Assembly: GCA_020427695.1 (NCBI GenBank)
Contig: JAGQOG010000521.1
Span: 1-33,817 of the forward strand
Length of the DNA: 33,817 nucleotides
Direction of reading: 5' to 3'
Origin: Phycisphaerales bacterium
Lineage (GTDB): Bacteria; Planctomycetota; Phycisphaerae; Phycisphaerales; SM1A02
Below, one piece after another: positions 7,606 to 14,961 of the stretch (within the stretch, counting starts at the first letter, position 1; every line of letters begins with the position of its first letter). The translations under genes and the position numbers were made by a program. The notes beneath the pieces were generated by a model, which had not been told where the DNA came from, searched no databases, and was given only the letters and a program-made list of their open reading frames with translations.

Positions 7606-8415
7606 TCACGGTCGCGCCCGGCGTCGTGACGAAGCAGCGCTCCCGCGGGTCGCGGCCGCCTTTCGGGCCCGCCCTGCCCTCGAGGCCGGCTGCTTCTTCG
7701 GCGCCGCCTTGGCGTTGCTGCAGAAGCGCTGGCAGATGGGATCGCTTCCGCAGGTGCCCCCTCGCGCCTTGCAGACGCGCCGGCCGTGCCAGATCAGGAG
7801 GTGGCTGGCCATGCCCCAATGGGGCCGGGGGAGGAGCGCCATGAGGTCGCGCTCGATCCGCGCCGGATCGGCGTGGCGCGACAGGCCGAACCGCTTGGCC
7901 AAGCGCATCACGTGCGTATCCACCACGACGCCGACGTTGATGCCGAAGGCGTTGCTGAGCACGACGTTGGCGGTCTTTCTCGCCACGCCACGGAGCGTGA
8001 GCAGTTCCTCCATGGTGCGCGGCACCTTCCCGCCGTACGCATCGGCGACGCGGGTCATCGCGGTGTGGACCGCGAGCGCCTTGTTCCGGAAGAATCCCAG
8101 CGACCTGACGAACGGCTCGATCTCCGCGGCTGTGGCGGCGGCGTAGGCCGCTGGCGTAGGGAACGCCTCGAAGAGTGCGGGCGTCGCCTTGTTGACCGCG
8201 ACGTCGGTGGCTTGCGCGGAAAGGATCGTCGCCACCAGCAGCTCGTGCGGGGAACGGTAGTCGAGCTCGCAATGGGCGTCCGGGTAGCGCTCGTACAGCG
8301 CCGCGAGGATCGCCTCCGCCCGCGCGATCGCGTCCGCCGATTTCCGTGGCAGCTCGAACCCGGCCTTGCTTTCCTGGCCGGGCTGGACCGGCACCGGAGG
8401 GGCGGGGAGGGTCAT
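7606..8415 (-). CDS. nth: endonuclease III (DNA glycosylase/AP lyase)
   Basis: 269 aa with a 25-residue N-terminal and a 35-residue basic C-terminal extension. It removes oxidised pyrimidines and cleaves abasic sites. The helix-hairpin-helix LRGVARKTANVVLSNAFG holds the catalytic Lys147, and VDTHVMR holds Asp166. The iron-sulfur region is unusual: the cysteines are at 215, 222, 228 and 232 (spacing 6-5-3) instead of the standard CX6CX2CX5C; the usual third position is Asp. The start ATG overlaps the stop of the DUF4149-like gene (ATGA), giving a coupled moaE-DUF4149-nth unit. Confidence 0.95.
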   Translation of the reverse strand: MTLPAPPVPVQPGQESKAGFELPRKSADAIARAEAILAALYERYPDAHCELDYRSPHELLVATILSAQATDVAVNKATPALFEAFPTPAAYAAATAAEIEPFVRSLGFFRNKALAVHTAMTRVADAYGGKVPRTMEELLTLRGVARKTANVVLSNAFGINVGVVVDTHVMRLAKRFGLSRHADPARIERDLMALLPRPHWGMASHLLIWHGRRVCKARGGTCGSDPICQRFCSNAKAAPKKQPASRAGRARKAAATRGSAASSRRRARP

Positions 8416-9044
8416 GCGTTGCGGGCCAGTCGCGGATTCTGGAGTTCGCTGCCGTTGGCGGCGCGCGGTGGAACGCCGGCCACCGCCGTGCAGCCGACGG
8501 CGACCACCAGCAGTCCGAGCCGGATGCGGAAGAGGCGATCGGCCAGAACGTGCTTCTCGTTGAACGCGGCACGGTGCGCGTCGGCGCCATCGAGATTCAA
8601 GCGGGCCTCCGTCCACCAGTCGCGCAACGAGGAGTTCATGGAAGGCGCCATCGCGATGGTGTGGAACGAAACCAGGCCGGTCGCAACGATCACACAGAAC
8701 GCGCGGATGGCGTTCGACGGGCGACGGAGGGGCCAGCGACTCTGGAACGCCGTGACCTGCACCCCGAGCGTGGCGATGGCGATGGCCGCCAAGGCGATCT
8801 GGGCGAAGTCGGTGGCCGTGAACACCGGCTCCATCATCATCCCCGCGGCGATGCGGCCGGACTCGGTGGTCATGTTGCCCTTGTTGGTTTCCACGTAGTT
8901 CCGGAACGCGGGCATCTGAATGCCGATCCGGGGAAGGGTCGAGAACGCGCCCATCGCGGCGACGCCCGCGGCGACCAGCGCCGCCGTCCACAAGGTGATG
9001 GCGAGCCAATGTGCCGTATCGACCAGTACTGCCAAGGGCCTCAT
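8412..9044 (-). CDS. four-helix membrane protein (DUF4149-like)
   Basis: 210 aa. Four hydrophobic segments can be seen: about 9-31, 75-100, 115-137 and 172-193, with a conserved-looking PVFTATDFAQIALAA block and MAPSMNSSLRDWW before the last part. This resembles DUF4149/TMEM205-type membrane proteins, whose function is not established. It is sandwiched between moaE and nth with ATGA overlaps at both ends, so it is cotranslated with them, although no functional link to either is known. Family assignment is by general layout only. Confidence 0.6.
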   Translation of the reverse strand: MRPLAVLVDTAHWLAITLWTAALVAAGVAAMGAFSTLPRIGIQMPAFRNYVETNKGNMTTESGRIAAGMMMEPVFTATDFAQIALAAIAIATLGVQVTAFQSRWPLRRPSNAIRAFCVIVATGLVSFHTIAMAPSMNSSLRDWWTEARLNLDGADAHRAAFNEKHVLADRLFRIRLGLLVVAVGCTAVAGVPPRAANGSELQNPRLARNA

Positions 9045-9565
9045 GCGCTTGGTTCCTTCGCCTTCGCGTGCGGCGCCGACCCGCCTGCCGGTGGCGCCGA
9101 TGTCGGGGGCTGCGTCCGGAGGGTACCACCGCCGGGCGGGGACTGCCCCGGAGCCCAAGTGGTTCCGTCCGCCCAGACCTCCCGCTTCCAGATGGGTGTG
9201 CTCGACTTCAACGCGTCGATCAACCATCGGCACGACGCGAAGGCGGCATCGCGATGGCCGCATACGGCCTGCACCAGCACGCTCGCCTGGCCGACCGCTA
9301 CGGGACCCAAGGCATGATGGAGGCGCACGAACAGGCACCCGTGTTGCGCGACCGCCTGCCGAGCGAGTTCATGCAGCACCGATTCCGCCATCGACTCGTA
9401 GGCGTGGTAGTCGAGGGACGCCAAGTCGCCATGCACGGGATGCGTCTCGGCGCGGGTGCGGCCGAGGAACACACACTCTGCGCCGGCGGGGGAGGGAAAC
9501 GACTCCAGCGCGGCGTAGCGTACGGGCCCTCGGACCACGCGGATGTCGAGCGTTGCGAGAGGCAT
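9041..9565 (-). CDS. moaE: molybdopterin synthase catalytic subunit
   Basis: 174 aa. MoaE, with the thiocarboxylated MoaD, inserts two sulfurs into cPMP to make molybdopterin. Conserved blocks: VFLGRTRAETH, LDYHAYESMAE, CGHRDAAFASCRWLIDALK and PIWKREVW; Lys120 and Lys127 match the catalytic lysines of the family. The last 38 residues (Pro/Gly/Ala-rich, ending KAKEPSA) extend beyond the usual end. moaD, moaA and moaC are not in the window. The ATG at 9565 has TAGGAT 8 nt upstream and no SD. It is the first gene of the moaE-DUF4149-nth run. Confidence 0.95.
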   Translation of the reverse strand: MPLATLDIRVVRGPVRYAALESFPSPAGAECVFLGRTRAETHPVHGDLASLDYHAYESMAESVLHELARQAVAQHGCLFVRLHHALGPVAVGQASVLVQAVCGHRDAAFASCRWLIDALKSSTPIWKREVWADGTTWAPGQSPPGGGTLRTQPPTSAPPAGGSAPHAKAKEPSA

Positions 9566-9573
9566 GGCACTCG

Positions 9574-9579
9574 ATCCTA
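9574..9579 (-). promoter_or_regulatory. -10-like box, near-leaderless arrangement (moaE)
   Basis: TAGGAT on the minus strand, 8 nt before the moaE ATG, in the 36-nt gap after the upstream TIM-barrel gene. No -35 consensus. Confidence 0.4.
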
Positions 9580-9601
9580 CGGGCGCCCGGTCGCGATCGG
9601 C

Positions 9602-10552
9602 TCAGGCGAACGCGCGTCGCAGGAGGTCCAAGCTCCGAGGCACACCTGTTTCCGCCGGGTCCTTCCCCTCGAACTCCAACGACACGTAGCCCTTGAAGCC
9701 CGCCTCGCGGAGGATGCGTGCGACCAACGGGTAGTCGATCTCGAGCGTGTACCACTCGCCGCCGCCGTAGTAGGTCTTGGCCTGCACCAGCACCGCTCGC
9801 GGCGCCATCTGCCGGATCTGCGGCTCCCAGTTCTCCAGGAAGTTGCCCGTGTCGAGGGTGACCTGGAGCCAAGGCGAGTTCACCGCCTCGACAATGCGCA
9901 TGACGCCGGCGGCGGTGCGTCCGAGCCCCCAGTGGTTCTCGAGTCCCATGCAGACGCCGCACTTCTCCGCATGGGGGATCAGCCGCTGGATCGAGTCGAT
10001 GCACCACTTGAAGCCCTCGTCCTCGGTGTGGCCGGGGAGGATCGGTTCCACGCCCTTGTTGGCCATCAGCTCGTCGAAGTCGGCGATCGTGCGCCAGCGC
10101 CCGGTGTTCAGGCGCAGCGTCGGAATGCCCAGCGCGTACGCCAGCTCGATGCAGCGGATCGTGTGGTCGATGTTGCGCTGCCGCTCGTCGGCGTCGGGCG
10201 TGACGAAGCCCTGGTGGATCGAGAATCCCATGAGGTCGAGGCCGTTGACGAACGCGCGGTGCTTGAGCTCCTGCAGGTAGGCGTTGTCCTCCGTGGGCAT
10301 CATCATGTGGAGAATCTCGACGCCATCGAAGCCCATCGCGCCGGCCTGGTCGATCACCGTCCGGAGATCCGGCGGATCTCCGCGGAAGTGCCAGAACGAG
10401 TAGGTGGACACGCCGATGCGCAACGGGCGCCGCGGCGAAGTCGGCGACGATGGCGCTCCGTGGTCGTCGGCATGAGCGGGCAGGGCGAGGAGGCCGGAGG
10501 CTCCGGCGGCCGTGGCGGCGTGGGCGAGGAATGTGCGGCGATCGAGGCTCAT
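9602..10552 (-). CDS. TAT-exported sugar phosphate isomerase/epimerase-like protein
   Basis: 316 aa. It begins MSLDRRTFLAHAATAAGASG, a twin-arginine signal peptide (DRRTFLA), with likely cleavage after ALPAHA, so it should act outside the cytoplasm. The rest is an AP-endonuclease-2-type TIM barrel: IGVSTYSFW, GFDGVEILHM, LGIPTLRLNTG, MGLENHWGLG, LQVTLDTGNF, LVQAKTYY and YVSLEFEG, with Glu, Asp, His and Glu positions that could bind a divalent metal. The substrate is unknown; such exported barrels are abundant in planctomycetes, where a role in sugar breakdown is supposed. GGGAG lies upstream of the ATG at 10552. It diverges from the next gene, also a TIM barrel. Confidence 0.88.
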   Translation of the reverse strand: MSLDRRTFLAHAATAAGASGLLALPAHADDHGAPSSPTSPRRPLRIGVSTYSFWHFRGDPPDLRTVIDQAGAMGFDGVEILHMMMPTEDNAYLQELKHRAFVNGLDLMGFSIHQGFVTPDADERQRNIDHTIRCIELAYALGIPTLRLNTGRWRTIADFDELMANKGVEPILPGHTEDEGFKWCIDSIQRLIPHAEKCGVCMGLENHWGLGRTAAGVMRIVEAVNSPWLQVTLDTGNFLENWEPQIRQMAPRAVLVQAKTYYGGGEWYTLEIDYPLVARILREAGFKGYVSLEFEGKDPAETGVPRSLDLLRRAFA

Positions 10553-10634
10553 GGACGCTCTCCCGGTTCGATGAGGGGAACCACGGCATAGCGTCGCTTC
10601 CGCCGGGCGCCGCGTCCACCCTTGCGGGCCGCCG

Positions 10635-10640
10635 TACGAT
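10635..10640 (+). promoter_or_regulatory. -10-like box before TIM-barrel gene
   Basis: TACGAT, overlapping the first possible ATG (10639) and lying 10 nt before the second (10651). If it is a -10, translation would start at 10651 with a leader of a few nucleotides. Confidence 0.3.
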
Positions 10641-11424
10641 GCCTGCCGCCATGACCGGCTCTCCCGCTCCACTGTCCGCCACGCTGGGTCCCTTGGAGGG
10701 CGACCCGCGCGAGTCGCTGGCTCGCCTGGGCCGACTCGGCTGCCGCCATGTGCAGTTGAGTGCCACGCAGCCCGGTCTGCGACCGCGCGATCTGGACGCC
10801 GGGTCCCGGCGCGGACTCCGGCAGCGTCTCCAGCAGCTTGAGCTCCTGCCGAGTGGACTGGACCTCTGGATCCCGCCGGCGCATTACACCGATCCCGCCC
10901 ACTGCGACCGGGCGCTGGCGGCGGTCCTGGAAGCGATCGAGTTGGCCGCGGACCTCGGGCGGGTGCCGGTGAGTGTGCTGCTGCCGCCGCACGACGGTGC
11001 CCAACATGAATTCTCCGATCTCTTGGCGACCATGCTCGCTCGTGCCGAGCGGCATGGGGTCGACCTCGCCGACCATGCGATCGAGCCGACGGCCGCGGAG
11101 GGCGGCAACGGCCATCGCCTCCGGATCGGGATCGATCCCGCGGCGCTGATGGCCAACGCCCGCGAACCGGAGGCCGCGGTGATCGATGCCGGAGGGCGGC
11201 TCTGCTCCGCCCGGCTCTGCGACCTGACCGTTTCCGGGATGCGGGCGCCGGTGGCGCGTGCCCCGAATGTCGACTCGGACGCCCAGCTCGACGTCGAACG
11301 CTACGCGGCGGCGCTCTCGATCGTGGGGTATGCGAGGCCCGTCGTGATCGACGCCCGGCAGTGGATCGATCCCTGGGCAGGGATGGCCCAATCGATGTCG
11401 GCGTGGGCCGCGGTTGCGCGCTGA
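10639..11424 (+). CDS. TIM-barrel protein, sugar phosphate isomerase/epimerase-like
   Basis: 261 aa from 10639; an in-frame ATG at 10651 (MTGSPAPLS) may be the true start because a TACGAT box overlaps the first one. The pattern follows the xylose-isomerase-like barrel: ESLARLGRLGCRHVQLSAT, LDLWIPPAHYTDP, AADLGRVPVSVLLPP, LADHAIEPT, LRIGIDPAALMAN, SARLCDLTVSGMR and ARPVVIDARQW. It is shorter and the usual metal-binding Glu/Asp/His set is less clear than in the neighbouring TAT-exported protein, so it may be a degenerate or non-catalytic relative. No signal peptide. It ends 8 nt from the convergent moaB. Confidence 0.65.
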   Translation: MPAAMTGSPAPLSATLGPLEGDPRESLARLGRLGCRHVQLSATQPGLRPRDLDAGSRRGLRQRLQQLELLPSGLDLWIPPAHYTDPAHCDRALAAVLEAIELAADLGRVPVSVLLPPHDGAQHEFSDLLATMLARAERHGVDLADHAIEPTAAEGGNGHRLRIGIDPAALMANAREPEAAVIDAGGRLCSARLCDLTVSGMRAPVARAPNVDSDAQLDVERYAAALSIVGYARPVVIDARQWIDPWAGMAQSMSAWAAVAR

Positions 11425-11432
11425 CGGCAACG

Positions 11433-11966
11433 CTACCGCCGTCGCTCCCACACGAGATGCGCCAACTGGGGCAGGATCAGGCGCGACATCGCGGTTTCGA
11501 CCGCGTTCACGGAGCCGGGCATGGCGAAGAGGAACGTTTCGCCGCCGGCATCGGCGTCGCGAACGACGAGACCGCCGACGGCTCGGCTGAGCATGGCGGC
11601 GGCACCGACCTGGGCGAAGCTCAGTGTCCGAAACAGCTCCCCGTAGCCCTCGAGCTCCGCGGTGAGGAGGCGCCGGACGACCTCGATGGTCGTGTCCCGG
11701 CGTGCGATCCCGGTTCCGCCGGTCACGAGCACCGCTTGGATCGAGGGATTCGCGAGCCAATCCTGGAGCTTCGGCTCGATCTGTCCCGGCTCGTCAGGAA
11801 CCAACGCCCGATCGGCCACGGTGTGGCTGGCTTGGGCCAGGAGGCGGACGATCATCGCGCCGCCGGCATCGGTCTCGATCGTGCGGGTGTCCGAAACGGT
11901 CAGCACCGCGCAAGAGACGGGACCCTGCCGCGCCGACTCCGCCATCCGTTCGTGCTCGGTGGGCAT
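11433..11966 (-). CDS. moaB: molybdenum cofactor biosynthesis protein MoaB/MogA family
   Basis: 177 aa. Conserved blocks: CAVLTVSDTRTIETDAGG, LVTGGTGIARRDTTIEVV, LEGYGELFRTLSF, AMLSRAVGG and FAMPGSVNAVETAM. These are the molybdopterin-binding fold residues used in adenylylation of molybdopterin. MoaB and MogA cannot be separated safely from sequence alone. The ATG at 11966 (MPTEHER) has TACACT 6 nt upstream; a second ATG lies at 11945. Directly upstream is a six-copy octanucleotide array. moaE is 2.4 kb away on the same strand but in another transcription unit. Confidence 0.92.
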   Translation of the reverse strand: MPTEHERMAESARQGPVSCAVLTVSDTRTIETDAGGAMIVRLLAQASHTVADRALVPDEPGQIEPKLQDWLANPSIQAVLVTGGTGIARRDTTIEVVRRLLTAELEGYGELFRTLSFAQVGAAAMLSRAVGGLVVRDADAGGETFLFAMPGSVNAVETAMSRLILPQLAHLVWERRR

Positions 11967-11972
11967 GGCCGG

Positions 11973-11978
11973 AGTGTA
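11973..11978 (-). promoter_or_regulatory. -10-like box, leaderless arrangement (moaB)
   Basis: TACACT on the minus strand, 6 nt before the ATG at 11966. The -35 position falls inside the TTCGTCCC array at 11982-12029. Confidence 0.45.
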
Positions 11979-11981
11979 CGC

Positions 11982-12029
11982 TTCGTCCCTTCGTCCCTTC
12001 GTCCCTTCGTCCCTTCGTCCCTTCGTCCC
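11982..12029. repeat. six perfect tandem copies of TTCGTCCC
   Basis: 48 nt made of six identical 8-bp units (GGGACGAA on the minus strand), 4 nt upstream of the moaB -10-like box. The same unit recurs at 27464. Confidence 0.98.
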
Positions 12030-12240
12030 GGCACACAGCACGCTACGCTCGCCCCGGATCCGTGTCAGGTGATCACCGGAGGTCCCCGTCGGCTCGTGCG
12101 GAGACGAGTGAATTGTTGCGGCCGGTTGCCCGCCGGGCGGTATCGGGACGTTGACAGTCGTGGTGATTCTGCGACTGTTCCTTCGGCGGCTGGACCATGG
12201 TGGCGACGGCTGCCTTTGCGCACGACTTGGGAGCACCGAC

Positions 12241-12924
12241 ATGAAGCGAGGACTTTTGCTGGGTGGGTTCGTCATGGGTTTTGCAGCGGCCGCAGCGCTT
12301 GGTCTGGCTCCGCAGAAGGCGGGCGATTCCCACGGAACGGGAGGCAAGTCGAACGAGCACGGTGCCGCCGGGGGCGCGGCCGGACAGCATGACGGCGCAC
12401 CGCCAATGAGTCCGGAGCAGGCCGCGATGATGCAGGCTTGGACGGAGTACATGACGCCGGGCGACGAACACGCCCGTCTCGCGAAGATGGCTGGGAACTG
12501 GGAGTGCGATGTCAAGATGTTCATGGCTCCTGGCGAACCGCCGACGGAGTCGAAGGCGACCGCGAAGTACACCATGGGCATGGGTGGCCGATACCTGATC
12601 GAGCACGTCGATGGCGACTTCATGGGTTCGCCGTTCGAGGGCATGGGCATTACCGGCTACGACAACGCCGCCAAGCAGTACGTCTTCGCGTGGATCGACA
12701 GCGTCGGCACCGGAATCATGCGCGGGACGGGCACCTACGACGCCGACCACAAGGTGCTCAACACGCAGTCCTGGACCGTCGATCCGATGACCGGCAAGGA
12801 GAAGAAGGCCCGCGGGCGCGAGACCTACGTGGACGCCGACACGAAGATCGCCGAGATGTGGGACACCCTGCCGGATGGCACGGAGTTCAAGATGATGGAG
12901 ATCACGTATCGCCGGAAGAAGTGA
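12241..12924 (+). CDS. DUF1579 family protein, probably exported
   Basis: 227 aa. The N-terminus MKRGLLLGGFVMGFAAAAALGLA is a likely signal peptide, followed by a Gly/His/Ala-rich linker to about residue 58. From about 75 the DUF1579 pattern is clear: HARLAKMAGNWECDVKMF, GMGGRYLIEHVDGDFMG, FEGMGITGYDNAAKQYVFAWIDS, MRGTGTYDADHK, then a TWTVDP-like strand and MMEITYRRK. The fold is probably a lipocalin-like barrel; no activity is established. GGGAG lies 7 nt before the ATG. Convergent with the squalene-cyclase-like gene. Confidence 0.88.
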   Translation: MKRGLLLGGFVMGFAAAAALGLAPQKAGDSHGTGGKSNEHGAAGGAAGQHDGAPPMSPEQAAMMQAWTEYMTPGDEHARLAKMAGNWECDVKMFMAPGEPPTESKATAKYTMGMGGRYLIEHVDGDFMGSPFEGMGITGYDNAAKQYVFAWIDSVGTGIMRGTGTYDADHKVLNTQSWTVDPMTGKEKKARGRETYVDADTKIAEMWDTLPDGTEFKMMEITYRRKK

Positions 12925-12947
12925 GGGGGAGTAGGGATCGCGATCCA

Positions 12948-12982
12948 GGCATCGAGGCAACAAGGCATCAGGGGATCGAGGG
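12948..12982. repeat. 8-bp-period degenerate repeat, left arm
   Basis: Units GGCATCGA, GGCAACAA, GGCATCAG, GGGATCGA, GGG follow each other with period 8. Positions 12951-12970 are an exact inverted copy of 13108-13127. Confidence 0.9.
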
Positions 12983-13021
12983 TTGTGCTGCGTTGCCTTG
13001 GGGCCGATGAACGACGCGACG

Positions 13022-13053
13022 CACTGGTTGGCCGGGTCTGCGGCCAGCCAGTG
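13022..13053. terminator. hairpin in convergent intergenic region
   Basis: 12-bp stem CACTGGTTGGCC / GGCCAGCCAGTG with one G-T wobble and an 8-nt loop, centred between two convergent genes and between the inverted octamer repeats. No T-run, so a bidirectional or Rho-type stop signal at best. Confidence 0.4.
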
Positions 13054-13098
13054 GGCTTCGTCTGCGCGAGGCAGCCCACGCGTCCAATCGAACACCCC

Positions 13099-13130
13099 TT
13101 GATGCCTTGATGCCTTGTTGCCTCGATCCC
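13099..13130. repeat. 8-bp-period degenerate repeat, right arm
   Basis: Units TTGATGCC, TTGATGCC, TTGTTGCC, TCGATCCC with period 8; the inverted partner of the array at 12948-12982. Confidence 0.9.
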
Positions 13131-13131
13131 T

Positions 13132-13148
13132 CGCCGGCAAAGCCGGCG
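13132..13148 (-). terminator. short perfect hairpin after squalene-cyclase-like gene
   Basis: CGCCGGC-AAA-GCCGGCG, a perfect 7-bp stem 31 nt past the minus-strand stop at 13179. No T-run follows, so terminator function is uncertain. Confidence 0.35.
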
Positions 13149-13178
13149 CCATAGGGTTGCCGGCCGCCCGCATCCCGG

Positions 13179-14669
13179 TCACCGTTTGGGCGCTGGCTTC
13201 TCGGCGGCCGGCGCTTCCTTCAGCACCTCCTCCAGCGCCAGGGCCGCGTAGATCGTGCACAGCTCGGGGTTCCCCTCCAGCCACCGATCGGCGGTGTTCA
13301 GCCAACTGCCGTCGTCGCGCTGCCGCTCGAGGAGGGATTCGACGAGCACCAGCCGCCAGTTCTGCGGCGTGCCCTCCTTGACGGCGTCCGTTCCGTCCGC
13401 GGCCGGAACCAGAGGGATGATCGTGGGCTGCTGTGCCGCCACCAGGGCGCGGGCCATCGCGTGGTAGTAGTAGTAGAGGCCCTCCTGGCCCATGCCGGGA
13501 TTCTCGTGGAAGCTGAAGTGGCGGCGGATCCAGTCGTAGGCCGCGCGCACGCGCAGGTCGTCGGGTGCGAGACCGCAATACAGGAGGCTCTTGAATCCCG
13601 CATAGGTCATGGAGCCGTAGCTGCGCAGGCTTCGCTTTGCCTGGTCGGGAAGGAGTTCGCCGTACCGGCCCTCGCCCGCCGCCTGGCTGGCCATGCTCTC
13701 GCCGCCATTGGCGGGTGTGTAGACGAATCCGCCGTCGTCCGGACCCGCCTGCGCCCATGTCGCGGAGTTGGTGGACTTGAGGTTCTGCGCTCGGACAACG
13801 AACGCGAGCGCCCGCTGCACCGCGGGATCGTCGGGCGAGACGCCCGCGTCGTGCAGGGCGTCGAGCATCAACTGCGTGTTCGAGAGATCGGGCCGGCCGT
13901 TGTGGCCGTATCCCACGCCGCCGAACCAGTCCTGTCGCGCGGACACGCCCTCGCCCTGATCCCACTGGAGGGCGATCAGCGTTCGCAGCGCCTGCTGGAG
14001 TCGATCGGTCATGCGTGCATCCTGAAGGCTGGCGAGGCCGGCCACCACGCACGAATGCACGTAGCTGGACATGCCGCCATCGTCGAACGTCCCGTCGGGT
14101 CGCTGGGCCGACGCGATGAATCCGGCGGCTCGCTCGATCGCGGGATCGTCCGCCGGCGCCGTCGCGGTCGCCTGGGCCAACGCCTTGAGCGCCAGCGCCG
14201 TGACCGCCACCGCGACCGGTGCGGGTCGCGCCGAGTCGTTGCTCGGAGCGGCGCTGGCCGTCTCCATCCACCCGCCGTTCGGCGCCTGCTTGGCGCGGAG
14301 GTAGTCGAGGCCCTTGGTCAAGGCCGCCCTGGCGCGTTCCTGGAGAGCGGGCGGCAGCGGTACTTGCGCCGGGTCGGTGGCGATGCGGAGCGAGGCGGCG
14401 AGCGGCTGATGGAGCTCCGCAGGGAGCGCGGGGGGATCGCTCTCGGTGATCCGATCCGACTTGATCCGCGGATCGAGCGGCACCGTGGGAGGCACGAAGG
14501 CCGGACGCTCGGCGCTGGATGGTCCGGCGGGAGCCGCATCCTGGTGCGGGGACCGGACCGATGATCCCGAGTCGGGCGGAACCGGACTCGCATCCGAAGC
14601 ATTCGCCACGACCGCGGTTGAGGCAGCGAGCAGCATGGCGAGCGATAGGAGTGTGCGTCGAGTAGGCAT
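13179..14669 (-). CDS. exported squalene-cyclase/prenyltransferase-repeat protein
   Basis: 496 aa. MPTRRTLLSLAMLLAASTAVVANA is a signal peptide; a Pro-rich stretch runs to about residue 80. The body is an alpha-toroid of repeats with QW-like motifs: NGGWMET, DGTFDDGG, FGGVGYGHNG, GGFVYTPANGGES, DGSWLN and a final helix pair. The DxDD acid motif of squalene-hopene cyclase is absent, so it is not expected to cyclise squalene. Proteins of this type are common secreted proteins of planctomycetes, with no known activity. The start at 14669 gives a proper signal peptide; a TAGAAT box lies at 14737-14732. Divergent from the RNA-binding protein gene. Confidence 0.82.
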   Translation of the reverse strand: MPTRRTLLSLAMLLAASTAVVANASDASPVPPDSGSSVRSPHQDAAPAGPSSAERPAFVPPTVPLDPRIKSDRITESDPPALPAELHQPLAASLRIATDPAQVPLPPALQERARAALTKGLDYLRAKQAPNGGWMETASAAPSNDSARPAPVAVAVTALALKALAQATATAPADDPAIERAAGFIASAQRPDGTFDDGGMSSYVHSCVVAGLASLQDARMTDRLQQALRTLIALQWDQGEGVSARQDWFGGVGYGHNGRPDLSNTQLMLDALHDAGVSPDDPAVQRALAFVVRAQNLKSTNSATWAQAGPDDGGFVYTPANGGESMASQAAGEGRYGELLPDQAKRSLRSYGSMTYAGFKSLLYCGLAPDDLRVRAAYDWIRRHFSFHENPGMGQEGLYYYYHAMARALVAAQQPTIIPLVPAADGTDAVKEGTPQNWRLVLVESLLERQRDDGSWLNTADRWLEGNPELCTIYAALALEEVLKEAPAAEKPAPKR

Positions 14670-14731
14670 GAGGGCGACCCGGGGGCGGGGGCGAAGACGT
14701 CGTTTCTCCGACGATGGAGAAGGATCCGCCG

Positions 14732-14737
14732 ATTCTA
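14732..14737 (-). promoter_or_regulatory. -10-like box for squalene-cyclase-like gene
   Basis: TAGAAT on the minus strand, about 63 nt before the ATG at 14669; no good -35. Confidence 0.3.
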
Positions 14738-14806
14738 CGAACGGTCGTTGCCGCCGGACCTCGTCGAACCGCACCGATCCGCACCGCCCCTTCCGGAAGG
14801 CGGATG

Positions 14807-14812
14807 TATACT
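14807..14812 (+). promoter_or_regulatory. -10 box upstream of RNA-binding protein gene
   Basis: TATACT directly preceded by TG, one of the AT-richest hexamers in the window. It would give a leader of about 140 nt before the GTG at 14962. No -35 match at 16-18 nt. Confidence 0.4.
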
Positions 14813-14961
14813 CCGGCCACACCGCCGGCGAGCGGGATGCGGATTCGGCGACATGCCACGCCGCGCACGACGGGTTCGACCCGTGACGACCTTTCTCCCG
14901 TGTGGCTTCGGTGTCGCCTCGGGGCGAACGAATCCGCCGGATCGGCCTTGGAGATGACGCC

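Noticed and set aside
11982-12029. CRISPR-like array
   Set aside because: The units are contiguous 8-mers without spacers; simple tandem repeat, no cas genes.
12151-12179. TTGACA upstream of the DUF1579 gene as a promoter
   Set aside because: The -35 hexamer is perfect, but no TANNNT lies at 16-18 nt (ACTGTT only); not enough to call.
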